A stretch of DNA of 64,000 bases from NCBI GenBank assembly GCA_965226755.1, contig CBDDDT010000003.1, forward strand, positions 558,001-622,000, read 5' to 3'. Below, one piece after another: positions 1-8,797 of this stretch. The position numbers and the translations under genes are program-made. This stretch comes from Bog-113 sp965226755 (GTDB lineage Bacteria > Acidobacteriota > Terriglobia > Bryobacterales > Bryobacteraceae). Positions within the stretch are counted from its first letter, which is position 1; every line of letters starts with the position of its first letter. The notes beneath the pieces are model-generated. The model was given only the letters and a program-made list of their open reading frames with translations. It did no database searches and was not told where the DNA came from.

Positions 1-1982
1 GTGAAGTTACAGCACACCAGGACGAATTCCTTCGGATCTTCCGCCTTGCGCAGGAATGCAATGACGGAATTCTGAACGTCATGAAAGTCTACCCATTCAA
101 AGCCGGAATAGTGGAAGTCCAGTTCGTGCAGAGCCGGCTCCTCCCGGTAGATGTGGTTCAGTTCCTTCACGAGCGACTGCACGCCGTGATGATTCTTATA
201 CTGCAGAACATGCCAGGGCAAGCTGGACTGGTAATTCCACTCTTCATACTGTCCGATCTCGCAGCCCATGAAGAGCAGCTTCTTGCCCGGATGACAGAAC
301 ATATATCCGAGAAACGCGCGCACGTTGGCGAACTTACGCCACTCGTCCCCCGGCATCTTACTTAAGAGCGAGCCTTTTCCGTGCACCACCTCGTCATGCG
401 AGATGGGCAGCACGAAATTCTCGCTGAATGCGTACAGCAGACTGAAAGTGATGTCGTTGTGGTTGTACTTCCGATGGATCGGATCCTGCCCGAAGTAATG
501 GAGCATGTCGTGCATCCAACCCATGTTCCACTTCATCGTGAAGCCCAATCCATTCAGGTAGACCGGCCGGGAGACGCCCGGGAACGACGTGGATTCCTCC
601 GCCATGGTGATGGCGCCGGGGATCTCATGGGCAAGCTCGTTGAAGCGGCGGAGAAAGGCGATGGCCTCGAGATTCTCGTTCCCGCCATGGACATTGGGGA
701 CCCATTGCCCGGGTTCCCGCGAGTAATCGAGGTACAGCATGGAAGCCACCGCGTCCACGCGCAAGCCGTCGATGTGATATTCCCGGAGCCAGAACAAGGC
801 GTTGCTGATCAGGAATCCGCGGACTTCATTGCGCCCATAGTTGAAGATCAGCGTGCCCCAGTCGCGGTGCTCGCCCAAACGCGGATCGGCATGTTCATAG
901 AGAGACGTGCCGTCGAATTTCGCCAGTCCGAAGGCATCTTTCGGAAAGTGCCCGGGCACCCAGTCCACAATGACGCCGATGTTGTGCCGGTGGCACATAT
1001 CGACGAAGTACATGAAATCCTTGGGCGGGCCGAATCGGGATGTCGGGGCGAAATAACCTGTGACCTGGTAGCCCCAGGAACCACTAAAGGGGAACTCCAT
1101 CATCGGGAGCAGCTCGACGTGGGTGAAGCCGTTGCGCTCCACATACTCCACTAGCCGGCTCGCCAGTTCGCGGTAAGTCAGCGAGCGGCCTTCCGAATCG
1201 CGCATCCAGCTCTCCAGATGCACTTCGTAGACGGACATCGCTTCTTTCTGCCAGTTGAAGGAAGCGCGCCTTTCCATCCAGTCCGCGTCTCCCCACGCGT
1301 ACCCGCGAATGTCGGTCGTGATAGACGCCGTGTTCGGGGGCAGCTCGGCCGCGAAGGCATACGGATCGGCCTTCAACTGCTCCAGGTGAGTAACTCTCGA
1401 ACGCACGTTGTACTTATAAGCCGCGCCATGACCTAAGTAGGGAATAAAAATTTCCCAGATACCGCCGTCCCGCACGCGCATCGGGTGGCGCCGCGGATTC
1501 CAATGATTGAAATCGCCGGTTAGCGATACGACCTCGGCGTTGGGCGCCCATACGGCGAACCGGTAACCGGGAACACCCTCCACTTCGACGGGATGCGACC
1601 CGAGCATTTTCCAGCTTTCAAACTGATTGCCCTGGCCGTACAAGTAAAGATCGAACTCCGTCAGCAGCGGCGGGAAGCGGTAAGGATCGTCGATCTCCAC
1701 TTCTTCCCCGGTCGCCGCGTCGCGGTAAGCGATTTTGTAGTGCCCCGGATCGGCCGCGACTTCGATGGAGAAAAAGTCGGCATTGACCTCATTTGACATC
1801 GGCAGCCGGTCTTCCTGGACGAGAAGCGCAGCCGATTGAGCGCCGGGAAGCAATGCCCGCACCTCCCACTTCGCGGGACCATTCGCGGCAGTCTTCGGTG
1901 CTTCGATCTGATGCGGTCCCAGAATCCGGAAGGGGTCGCTGTGCCGGCCCTGCACGATCATCTCGATGTCGGCCTTCGTCAT
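1..1982 (-). CDS. glgB: 1,4-alpha-glucan branching enzyme, 3' end cut by window
   Basis: Cytosolic enzyme that makes the alpha-1,6 branches of glycogen. The visible 660 residues begin MTKADIEMIVQGRHSDPFRI and carry the GlgB N-terminal domains followed by a GH13 barrel. Visible barrel motifs include DWVPGHFPKD, GLRVDAVASMLYLDYSR and the catalytic-loop segment AEESTSFPGV. SHDEVVHGKGSL is the fourth conserved GH13 region, with the His-Asp pair. The gene runs off the left edge, so only the last part (of about 730 residues usual for the family) is missing. The ATG at 1982 follows GAGG by 5 bases. The gene is divergent from the adenosine-deaminase-like gene with only 14 bp between start codons. glgA lies 9 kb away at 10677. 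Confidence 0.96.
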   Translation of the reverse strand, partial: MTKADIEMIVQGRHSDPFRILGPHQIEAPKTAANGPAKWEVRALLPGAQSAALLVQEDRLPMSNEVNADFFSIEVAADPGHYKIAYRDAATGEEVEIDDPYRFPPLLTEFDLYLYGQGNQFESWKMLGSHPVEVEGVPGYRFAVWAPNAEVVSLTGDFNHWNPRRHPMRVRDGGIWEIFIPYLGHGAAYKYNVRSRVTHLEQLKADPYAFAAELPPNTASITTDIRGYAWGDADWMERRASFNWQKEAMSVYEVHLESWMRDSEGRSLTYRELASRLVEYVERNGFTHVELLPMMEFPFSGSWGYQVTGYFAPTSRFGPPKDFMYFVDMCHRHNIGVIVDWVPGHFPKDAFGLAKFDGTSLYEHADPRLGEHRDWGTLIFNYGRNEVRGFLISNALFWLREYHIDGLRVDAVASMLYLDYSREPGQWVPNVHGGNENLEAIAFLRRFNELAHEIPGAITMAEESTSFPGVSRPVYLNGLGFTMKWNMGWMHDMLHYFGQDPIHRKYNHNDITFSLLYAFSENFVLPISHDEVVHGKGSLLSKMPGDEWRKFANVRAFLGYMFCHPGKKLLFMGCEIGQYEEWNYQSSLPWHVLQYKNHHGVQSLVKELNHIYREEPALHELDFHYSGFEWVDFHDVQNSVIAFLRKAEDPKEFVLVCCNF

Positions 1983-1997
1983 GAGAACCTCATTATA
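1983..1997 (-). promoter_or_regulatory. Possible glgB -10 element and ribosome binding site
   Basis: Read on the minus strand, a perfect TATAAT (1997-1992) is followed by GAGG (1991-1988) and the glgB ATG at 1982. A transcript started from this -10 box would have almost no leader, so the box may be fortuitous. The GAGG is well placed as a ribosome binding site. The -10 box overlaps the start codon of the divergent gene. Confidence 0.35.
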
Positions 1998-2854
1998 TGG
2001 CCGCCGAGTTACATGTCCACCTGGAAGGCTCCGTTGATCCCGCGAGCCTTGGATTGGCGCCGGTGCGCGGCCGTGATTTCGCGGGGTTTCTGGAAACGTT
2101 CAAAGGGATCACGCGGTGTCTAAAGACGCCCGAAGACTACGCCCGCATTACTAGCGGCCTTTTGCGGGCCTTTGTTCTGGAGTCCATCGATTACGCCGAG
2201 ATCACTCTATCCGCGGGCGTTGTGCTGCGGAAAGAGCAGGACCTTCATCGCACGTACGAAGCGATACGAACGGTCTGCGAAGGCTGTCCCGAAGTGAAAG
2301 TGAAGTGGTGTTTCGATGCCGTGCGCCAGTTCGGGGTTGACGCGGCCATGCGGGTGGTGGAGATTGCGGGCGAGTTCGTGAACGACGGCGTGGTGGCGTT
2401 TGGGATCGGGGGCGATGAGATCGCCGGCCCGGCCAAGCTCTTCGAGGAGGTTTTCGCCGCGGCGCGACGGCGCGGCCTGCGCCTCACGGCGCATGCCGGA
2501 GAGACGGACGGGCCCGCGTCGGTTTGGGACGCCTTGCGGATCGGGGCCGAACGCATCGGTCATGGCATCCGGGCGGTGGACGACCCTGGCCTGCTGCGCT
2601 TCCTCCGGCAGAACGACATCCCTCTGGAAGTCTGCATCACCAGCAATGTCGCCACCGGCGCCGTGGAATCCCTCTCTGCTCATCCGATCCGGAAGTTGTT
2701 CGACGCGGGCGTTTCGATCACGCTCAATACGGACGACCCCGGAATTTTTCAGACTACGCTGAGCCGGGAATTTCAGATTGCGCGCGACACTTTCCACTTC
2801 GATGAAGAGGAATTGAAGATTATCGCCACCAACGCCTATCACTACGCATTTTGA
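1997..2854 (+). CDS. add: Adenosine deaminase-family hydrolase
   Basis: Zinc-dependent deaminase of the adenosine/adenine deaminase family, acting on a purine nucleoside or related amine in the cytosol. Seen: the first metal-binding pair in HVHLEGS (residues 6-12), the HAGE motif with the third His and catalytic Glu (about 168), a GHGIRA segment, ITSN, and the metal-ligand NTDDPGIF near residue 248. At 285 residues it is shorter than typical adenosine deaminases (about 330-350). The missing part lies between the N-terminal strand and the middle of the barrel, so the exact substrate is uncertain. It is divergent from glgB, and its 3' end overlaps the convergent Fe-S protein gene by 13 bp. Confidence 0.85.
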   Translation: MAAELHVHLEGSVDPASLGLAPVRGRDFAGFLETFKGITRCLKTPEDYARITSGLLRAFVLESIDYAEITLSAGVVLRKEQDLHRTYEAIRTVCEGCPEVKVKWCFDAVRQFGVDAAMRVVEIAGEFVNDGVVAFGIGGDEIAGPAKLFEEVFAAARRRGLRLTAHAGETDGPASVWDALRIGAERIGHGIRAVDDPGLLRFLRQNDIPLEVCITSNVATGAVESLSAHPIRKLFDAGVSITLNTDDPGIFQTTLSREFQIARDTFHFDEEELKIIATNAYHYAF

Positions 2855-4704
2855 GCGTCGATGGCCGCGGCCGCGATCTGCGCGATGTCCAGCAATTTGA
2901 CCGGTTTGTCGGAGATCTGCGCGAAGGCGTCGCGAAACATGGTCTGGCAAAAAGGGCAGGCGGCCCCAATGGTTTCCGCGCCCGTTTTGAGAAGTTCTTC
3001 GGCGCGGGTCACGTTCACCCGCCGGCCTTCTTCTTCGCCCAGAAACATCTGGCCGCCGCCCGCGCCGCAACAGAACGATCGCTCCCGGCTGCGCGGCGCT
3101 TCCACCAGTTCCGCATAGCGCTCCACGATGGCGCGCGGCTCGTCGTAGACGTCGCGATACCGGCCCAGATAGCAGGGGTCGTGATAGACGATCTTCTCGC
3201 GCGCCGGGCCGGCCGCGGGCAAACGATCCTGAATCCGCGCCAGCAGCTCGCTGTGATGCTCAATCTCGAACGTCTTGCCGGCCTCTTTCCAATCGGTCGA
3301 GATGGTCCGGACGCAATGGGGGCAGATGGACACCATTTTCTTCGGCGCCGCCGCATCGATGGTTTCTATGTTCTGCTCCGCCAACTGCGTAAACAGAAGG
3401 TCATTGCCGAGCCGCCGGGCCGGATCCCCGTTGCACCGCTCTTTGCGGAGAACGCCAAATGTAACGCCCGCATGGCGCATCACCTTCGCGAACGCCTGAA
3501 TGGTTTCACGCCCTTGCGGATCGTATGCGCCCATGCACCCCAGCCAGAGGCAATACTCCTGCGTACCGTCGTAGATCGGCAGCTCGGCCCGCCCGATGAA
3601 CTTCTGCCGCTCGCTCGAGGAAAATCCAAGCGAATTTCCATTCCGCTCCATATTCAGGAAAAGCTTGGTGCCGTACTCGTCTTCCCACTTCCCGGTGTTC
3701 ACCGCGCCGCGCCGGAGCCCAATAATGATCGGCAGGTGCTGAATGCCGACGGGGCACTGGTACTCGCAGCCGCCGCAGGTGGTGCATTGAAAAACCGCCT
3801 TCTCCGAGATGTGGGGGCCCAGCAGAGGCGCTTCGGCGCCGACACCGGCTTCCGGATCGTTCAGGTAGCGCCGCAGCCCCAGAATCACTTCTTTCGGGTT
3901 CAGTTCCTTCCCCGTGTTGAAGGCCGGGCAGTGTTCCGAGCAGCGGCCGCATTCGACGCAGGAGAAGGCCTGGAGAACGTCCAGTTTCGTGACGTCTTTG
4001 CCGGTATCGAGTCCAAAGTCTTCGTCGCCCGAAAGCTTCGGGATGTCGCTGAACCCTTCCCGTTTGGTGAAGATGGCGAACGGGCTCAACACCAGATGCA
4101 GGTGTTTCGTATGCGGGATCAGCGGAAGAAAGACCAGCAGGGAAGCGGTGTGAATCCACCAGTTCGCCTTCCCCATGGCGCCGCCGGGAACGATGAAGAA
4201 CTCCGCGATGTACGTGACCATCAGCAGAAAGATGAGGAACGCGATAAAGCCCGATTCATAGGACAATTTAGCGCCCAGCCAGCGCGGCCGGATGAAGAAT
4301 CGGCGGATGAACAGGCCGGCGATGGAGACGGCGACTACTACGGCAAACACGCCCACGAACCCGAAATAGACGCGTCCGAACCAGGCCGTGCGCGATACCG
4401 CTTGCCAGCCGAAGCCCTCCGCCACGTGCGCGGTCGTGATCAGACCAAAAGCGAGAAAGCCCCAGAAGACAAAGGCGTGCGCAAGACCGGGCAGCGGGCG
4501 CTCTTTAATCACGAGCCCCTGGCAGAGCACCTCCCACACGAAGTCTTTGACGCGCGGCGCTATGGGATAAATCGAGTAATCCGGATCCCGCCGGGCTTTC
4601 CAGATGGCCGTCGCCACGTTTTTCAGCCGGTAGACAAAGAGCGCGAGCGAAACGACGATCGCCATCGCGAGCAGCAGCATTTCAACGGTGGAAGGCTGGC
4701 CCAT
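2842..4704 (-). CDS. Membrane-anchored (Fe-S)-binding oxidoreductase, FadF/HdrDE-like
   Basis: A 620-residue electron-transfer protein that probably passes electrons between a flavoprotein and the quinone pool. The N-terminal 220 residues hold about five membrane segments resembling a nitrate-reductase-gamma/HdrE cytochrome b domain. Two 4Fe-4S motifs follow (CVECGRCSEHCP and CTTCGGCEYQCP). After them come two CCG (cysteine-rich) domains, with WLGCMGAYDPQ, ICPHC, YHDPCYLGRY and FCCGAGGGQMF visible. This order matches the FadF/EtfD-like iron-sulfur proteins. An ATG start at 4704 places the first membrane helix at the N-terminus. An open frame continues upstream, but that part is only the antisense of the next gene. 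No etfAB genes are next to it. Confidence 0.88.
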   Translation of the reverse strand: MGQPSTVEMLLLAMAIVVSLALFVYRLKNVATAIWKARRDPDYSIYPIAPRVKDFVWEVLCQGLVIKERPLPGLAHAFVFWGFLAFGLITTAHVAEGFGWQAVSRTAWFGRVYFGFVGVFAVVVAVSIAGLFIRRFFIRPRWLGAKLSYESGFIAFLIFLLMVTYIAEFFIVPGGAMGKANWWIHTASLLVFLPLIPHTKHLHLVLSPFAIFTKREGFSDIPKLSGDEDFGLDTGKDVTKLDVLQAFSCVECGRCSEHCPAFNTGKELNPKEVILGLRRYLNDPEAGVGAEAPLLGPHISEKAVFQCTTCGGCEYQCPVGIQHLPIIIGLRRGAVNTGKWEDEYGTKLFLNMERNGNSLGFSSSERQKFIGRAELPIYDGTQEYCLWLGCMGAYDPQGRETIQAFAKVMRHAGVTFGVLRKERCNGDPARRLGNDLLFTQLAEQNIETIDAAAPKKMVSICPHCVRTISTDWKEAGKTFEIEHHSELLARIQDRLPAAGPAREKIVYHDPCYLGRYRDVYDEPRAIVERYAELVEAPRSRERSFCCGAGGGQMFLGEEEGRRVNVTRAEELLKTGAETIGAACPFCQTMFRDAFAQISDKPVKLLDIAQIAAAAIDAQNA

Positions 4705-4836
4705 AACCACTAAGAATGTAGCATCCGCCGCCAGGACGTACTTTTTCGCGACCCTTATATCCCTGCAGCCGCCGCTGAAGAGAATTGGGCTCGCACCGCA
4801 AGGTAAAATCGAAGTTTCGTCTGCGGAGGACAAAGG

Positions 4837-5778
4837 TTGCGGATTCTGGTTTCGGGAGCAGCAGGGTTCATCGGATCGCACATGTGCGACCGTCTTCTGA
4901 GCGAGGGCCACGCCGTGGTCGCCTTGGACAATTTTCTGACGGGCCGGCCTCTCAATGTGGCGCACCTGGCGCACACCCCCCGGTTCACCTTCCTGGAACA
5001 GGATGTGACGCGTCCAATCACGGTCGAAGGCGCCTTTGACGCTGTCCTCCATATGGCGTCGCCAGCCAGCCCGCGCGACTATCTGGAGAGCCCCATCGAA
5101 ACGCTCGAAGTCGGATCGATCGGCACTCGCAATATGCTGGAGATCGCGCTGAAACACGAGGCGCGGTTTCTGCTGACTTCCACCTCGGAGTGCTATGGCG
5201 ATCCGCTGGTGCACCCGCAGGTGGAAACATATTGGGGCAACGTAAACCCCGTCGGGCCCCGATCCTGTTACGACGAGAGCAAGCGCTTCGCGGAAGCCAT
5301 GACCATGGCGTACCACCGGAAGTACGGAGTGCGGACCCGCATCGCGCGCATATTCAACACCTTCGGTCCCCGCATGAAACTGAACGACGGCCGCGTGGTT
5401 CCGGCCTTCCTGGACCAGGCTCTCCGGGGAGAGCCTTTCACAGTATTCGGCGATGGATCGCAGACCCGCAGTTTCTGTTTCGTCAGCGACCTGGTGGACG
5501 GTCTTTATCGATTGCTGCTGTCCGACGAGGTGTATCCCGTCAACCTGGGCAATCCGCGCGAGATGACGATTCGCGAGTTTGCGGAAGCCATCCGCGCCCG
5601 CATGAATCCGGATAGCGTGATCACGTATCAGGAGCTTCCGGAGGACGATCCGAAACAGCGGCAGCCGGACATAACGAAGGCGCGCACGCTGCTCGGGTGG
5701 GAGCCGAAGGTTTCTCTCGAGGACGGATTGGAAGCGACTATCGAGTACTTCCGAAACGCCGCGGCCGTGGTGGCTTAA
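4837..5778 (+). CDS. uxs: UDP-glucuronate decarboxylase (UDP-xylose synthase), SDR family
   Basis: An extended short-chain dehydrogenase that converts UDP-glucuronate to UDP-xylose with bound NAD, supplying sugar for surface polysaccharide. Seen: the Rossmann motif SGAAGFIGSHMCD at residues 6-18, the active-site STSECYGDP, and the catalytic YDESK (Tyr-x-x-x-Lys) near residue 145. Also seen is RIFNTFGPRM and the substrate-binding FGDGSQTRSFCFVSDLVDG. The family length is about 310 residues, as here (313). The start is a TTG at 4837, chosen because GGAGGA (4825-4830) sits 6 bases upstream and the Rossmann fold begins immediately. It stands alone, transcribed away from the Fe-S protein gene. Confidence 0.92.
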   Translation: MRILVSGAAGFIGSHMCDRLLSEGHAVVALDNFLTGRPLNVAHLAHTPRFTFLEQDVTRPITVEGAFDAVLHMASPASPRDYLESPIETLEVGSIGTRNMLEIALKHEARFLLTSTSECYGDPLVHPQVETYWGNVNPVGPRSCYDESKRFAEAMTMAYHRKYGVRTRIARIFNTFGPRMKLNDGRVVPAFLDQALRGEPFTVFGDGSQTRSFCFVSDLVDGLYRLLLSDEVYPVNLGNPREMTIREFAEAIRARMNPDSVITYQELPEDDPKQRQPDITKARTLLGWEPKVSLEDGLEATIEYFRNAAAVVA

Positions 5779-5888
5779 GCAAGGCCTCGCACGAATCCGA
5801 ATAGACAGTTCCATCCTGGCCGAATAATCTCCGCCCGCTGCAACTGCGCGCCCAGCACACCTTGTCCTAACGGTGAGGTGAGACAGAA

Positions 5889-6263
5889 ATGGGTTACACA
5901 ATCGGCGATGGCATGGTTGTGCTCGCGCTAGCCGCGGGCATTGTTGGTTATCTTTATGTGACGCATCGGAGCCGGCAGAAGAGACTCGAGATCATTCATC
6001 AGGAGCGGATGGCGGCGATGGAAAAGGGAATTCCGTTGCCGGAGTTTCCGTTGGAGCCGGCGCGGGAGCGTCGTCAGCCCGATCCGAACGTTCTCCCGAT
6101 TCTCGGGATGGTTCTTTTGAGTCTTTCGGCGGGCGCGATGATCGCGCTCTATTTGGAACTTCCCGCTCAGTCTCATGGTATTTGGATAGCTCCTCTGCCG
6201 TTCGCTTTCCTGGGCGCCGGCCTGCTGGCCTTCCATTACCTGAAGGGGGAGCGCGGGCGCTAA
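5889..6263 (+). CDS. Small membrane protein, DUF6249-like
   Basis: A 124-residue protein with one membrane helix at the N-terminus (VVLALAAGIVGYLYV). A basic/charged stretch follows (HRSRQKRLEIIHQERMAAME), with a proline-rich linker and then two C-terminal helices. This shape and the phrase around MAAMEKGIPLP match small membrane proteins often found beside ECF sigma factors; the DUF6249 assignment is from memory. GAGGTGAGACAG lies just before the ATG. The sigma factor start follows 5 bases after its stop, so the two and the next gene probably form one operon. Confidence 0.75.
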   Translation: MGYTIGDGMVVLALAAGIVGYLYVTHRSRQKRLEIIHQERMAAMEKGIPLPEFPLEPARERRQPDPNVLPILGMVLLSLSAGAMIALYLELPAQSHGIWIAPLPFAFLGAGLLAFHYLKGERGR

Positions 6264-6268
6264 CCCGG

Positions 6269-6829
6269 ATGGAGAGCGATTCCCAAATCATCGCCCGCGC
6301 GCGGAGCGGCGACCAGCCAGCTTTCACTGAACTGGTTCGCCGACATAGCGCTCTCGTGTTTCGCCTTGCGGTGTCGATCTTGGGCCGCGAATTCGTTCCG
6401 GAAGCGGAAGACGTGACGCAAGAGGTGTTTCTCAAGGTTCACAGCGCGATCGATTCGTTCCGCGGCGAGGCTGAGTTCAGCTCCTGGATATACCGGATCA
6501 CGTTCAACCAGGCGTTGAATCTGAAAGCGCGGGTTCGCTTCCGAAGGCCGCACGCGGAGGAGGCGGTTCTTTATCGCGCGGTGTCTCCGGGGCCTGGTCC
6601 GGACCGGCAGGCGGAAACGGCGCAGCGCGATCGGGCCCTTGCGGAGTGCGTGGGAACGCTCCCGGAGGTCTACCAATCGGCCTTGCGACTATACTATTGG
6701 CTCGGCGCGGGTGTTGGTGAAGTGGCGGTGCTGCTTGGCGTTCCCGAGAATACCGCCAAGTCGTACTTACATCGCGCGCGCCACCTACTCCACGGAATGC
6801 TGAAAGAGAAAGGATATTCTTGTGACTGA
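6269..6829 (+). CDS. RNA polymerase ECF sigma factor
   Basis: A 186-residue sigma-70 family factor with regions 2 and 4 only. Region 2 is seen as DVTQEVFLKVHSAIDSF followed by the promoter-melting segment FSSWIYRITFNQALN. Region 4 is seen as LPEVYQSALRLYYWLG with the helix-turn-helix VGEVAVLLGVPENTAKSYL. The ATG at 6269 is preferred over upstream in-frame starts, which would lie inside the preceding gene. Its stop overlaps the next gene by 8 bases, the usual arrangement for a sigma factor and its anti-sigma partner. The stimulus is not evident from the neighbours. Confidence 0.93.
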   Translation: MESDSQIIARARSGDQPAFTELVRRHSALVFRLAVSILGREFVPEAEDVTQEVFLKVHSAIDSFRGEAEFSSWIYRITFNQALNLKARVRFRRPHAEEAVLYRAVSPGPGPDRQAETAQRDRALAECVGTLPEVYQSALRLYYWLGAGVGEVAVLLGVPENTAKSYLHRARHLLHGMLKEKGYSCD

Positions 6830-7148
6830 AATGGAGCGTCGCGAAGCCGGGATCGATAGTTTGCTGCGGAGTTCCATGGCCGCGCCTGTCCCGACCCTTT
6901 CACCGGATTTCGAACAGCGCGTCATCCGCGGGCTGCGTCCAGGTTCGCGGGCGCTCGGCCGAAACCGCCGGATTCTGCTCGCCTGCTACGGTCTGTTGTC
7001 GGTGGTCACGTCCGCGGTGGTCATGCGTGGCGAAGGGCTTGACTGGGCGGCTATAGACGTGATGATACTGGCGCCGCTAGCCTTGGCCGGCATCGTATCA
7101 TGGGCGAGCCGCTCGACCCATGCGACGATGCGGCCCAGCGCCAAGTAG
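6822..7148 (+). CDS. Probable anti-sigma factor, small membrane protein
   Basis: A 108-residue protein overlapping the ECF sigma gene by 8 bases. The start is GTG at 6822, supported by AAGGA 7 bases upstream. The N-terminal half is cytoplasmic-looking (LDR-type segment VPTLSPDFEQRVIRGL). Two membrane helices follow (RILLACYGLLSVVTSAVVM and IDVMILAPLALAGIVSWAS). It has no zinc-finger (HxxxCxxC) motif. The anti-sigma role is inferred from position and topology, not from a recognised domain. Confidence 0.65.
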   Translation: MTEMERREAGIDSLLRSSMAAPVPTLSPDFEQRVIRGLRPGSRALGRNRRILLACYGLLSVVTSAVVMRGEGLDWAAIDVMILAPLALAGIVSWASRSTHATMRPSAK

Positions 7149-7328
7149 ACCTCACGAGAAAAGTTCCGACGAAACGCGAGCGGGACTGTCGGAAATCGCA
7201 CTAAGAATCTCCGCGCGGGTTGCTTTAGGAAGCGGACGAATTCAACGCATTTACGGCGCTCAGGTTAGAAGGCGCGAAGAATGCGAATCGGGAGCGGCGC
7301 ATTGCCGCGACAAGTTCATTCCGATACA

Positions 7329-7390
7329 CAATTGTCAAAATAACTTGATTTCTTGCCAATCATATCGGTATCGTTGTTGCTTGACAATTG
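7329..7390. repeat. 10-bp perfect inverted repeat, candidate operator
   Basis: CAATTGTCAA at 7329-7338 is repeated as its exact reverse complement TTGACAATTG at 7381-7390, with 42 bases between. Each arm contains a CAATTG palindrome, and the right arm contains TTGACA, a consensus -35 hexamer. No good -10 box lies 16-18 bases further on. The whole 7149-7428 gap is otherwise without an identifiable gene and is more A+T-rich than its surroundings. Confidence 0.4.
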
Positions 7391-7428
7391 CTTCACTAAA
7401 CTTTTCAGGGTTAAGGAGTCTCGCGCGA

Positions 7429-8715
7429 ATGAAACGAACCCGCTTTGCTTGCCGCTTTCCAGGTTTTTCCACCAGAGCCAACGCACTTCTAACCCGAGTG
7501 CCGATTTGCCTTATTACGGTGCTGATTCCCGTAATCCTGCCGGCGCAGACGACGTTGACGACGCTCCACAACTTCACCGGGGGCTCGGATGGCGCCTACC
7601 CCGACGGTAATGTGACGGTCGATCCGTCCACCGGGGCGATCTATGGGACGACGTTGTCGGGAGGGAGTTCTTCGAAGGGAACCATTTACAAGCTGACGCC
7701 TCCGGCCGGGGGAGTGGGCGATTGGTCAGAATCCGTGCTGTACACATTCACCGGCGGAGCGGACGGCGGAGCGCCCGGAGCTGGACTCGTGTTTGACAAT
7801 GCGGGGGCTCTTTATGGCACGACCTTAGAAAGCAATAATAGCCCGAACGGGGGCGTCGCCTTCAAGCTCGCCCCCGGCCCCAACGGGTCATGGAGCTATA
7901 GCGTGCTCTACACGTTCACCGGCGGCGCCGACGGCAACCGGCCAAACTGCAATCCGCTCTTCGACAATAGCGGAAATCTGTATGGGACGACAGGGCGCGG
8001 GGGAGCGTCCGGCGACGGCGTAATTTTCAAGCTAACCCCGCCAAAGAGCGGGGTCGGGGCGTGGACTGAATCCGTGCTGCACACACTGAATGGAACTACC
8101 GACGGAAGCAGGCCGTTAGCCGGGCTCATCGCGGACGCCACGGGATCTCTTTACGGAACTGCGACGGAAGGAGGCGCGGCTCAGGCCGGGACAGTGTTTA
8201 AGTTGACTCCCCCCGCGGCCGCGGGCGGCAAGTGGGCGTTTGAGACGATACATAACTTCTCGGGTGGAACCGACGGAATCAACCCCATCGGAGGTCTTCT
8301 GTTGACCGCGAGCGGAGATCTTTTGGGAACGACGTGGCGAGGCGGGTTGAACGATGGCGTGGTGTTTCAGATGACGCCGCCCAAGGGAGGCGGAACGCAT
8401 TGGAGCGAATCCGTGATTTACACCTTCTCCGGACCGGACGGCGCTAATCCTACCGCGTCTTTGATTTACGACCAAGCCAACAACGTTTACTACGGGACAA
8501 CCATGGGCTTTCTGGTTGGCTACGGAAATGTCTTCAAGTTGACTCCTCCGGCTGACGGCGGGGCTTGGTCGGAGAGCGTGCTGACCAGTTTCGTTTCAGG
8601 AACAGGAGATGGACAGACGCCCATCTCCAGTTTGATCCAGTACGAAGGCGCCCTGTATAGCATCACCTATTACGGCGGGCCGGACAACTTGGGCACTGTG
8701 TTCGAACTCAACTAG
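7429..8715 (+). CDS. Secreted GloVer tandem-repeat protein
   Basis: A 428-residue exported protein made of about seven repeats of roughly 55-60 residues. Each repeat has a G-x-L-Y-G-T-T core, a following F-K-L-T-P-P and a V-L-Y-T-F-T-G-G-D-G segment. This is the 'choice-of-anchor tandem repeat GloVer' pattern, probably a beta-propeller. The N-terminus has a basic stretch and a hydrophobic core ending LIPVILPAQ, consistent with a signal peptide. The ATG at 7429 has AAGGAG 10 bases upstream; the frame is open further upstream, but that part lacks a signal sequence. The last repeat is degenerate (GALYSIT). The function is unknown; such proteins are common in Acidobacteriota and Verrucomicrobia. 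Confidence 0.85.
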   Translation: MKRTRFACRFPGFSTRANALLTRVPICLITVLIPVILPAQTTLTTLHNFTGGSDGAYPDGNVTVDPSTGAIYGTTLSGGSSSKGTIYKLTPPAGGVGDWSESVLYTFTGGADGGAPGAGLVFDNAGALYGTTLESNNSPNGGVAFKLAPGPNGSWSYSVLYTFTGGADGNRPNCNPLFDNSGNLYGTTGRGGASGDGVIFKLTPPKSGVGAWTESVLHTLNGTTDGSRPLAGLIADATGSLYGTATEGGAAQAGTVFKLTPPAAAGGKWAFETIHNFSGGTDGINPIGGLLLTASGDLLGTTWRGGLNDGVVFQMTPPKGGGTHWSESVIYTFSGPDGANPTASLIYDQANNVYYGTTMGFLVGYGNVFKLTPPADGGAWSESVLTSFVSGTGDGQTPISSLIQYEGALYSITYYGGPDNLGTVFELN

Positions 8716-8797
8716 GGCGCTAGCCCGGCGGGCGGGGATTTTCCGGGTTTCCTCGCCCGCCGCGCGGCGGTTTAGAATTGCGCCCAGGAGGATGGGT

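Noticed and set aside
2207..3070. Long open frames antisense to the deaminase, methyltransferase and ABC genes
   Set aside because: High-GC antisense frames with Arg/Pro/Ala-rich translations and no family resemblance; they are shadows of real genes.
4705..5901. A long minus-strand open frame continuing upstream of the Fe-S oxidoreductase, giving a 1019-residue protein
   Set aside because: The extra 400 residues are the exact antisense of the UDP-xylose synthase gene, and the membrane helix expected at the N-terminus starts right at ATG 4704.
7120..7428. In-frame extension of the GloVer protein by about 100 residues
   Set aside because: The extension has no ribosome site, overlaps the anti-sigma gene and places the signal peptide internally; ATG 7429 has AAGGAG upstream.
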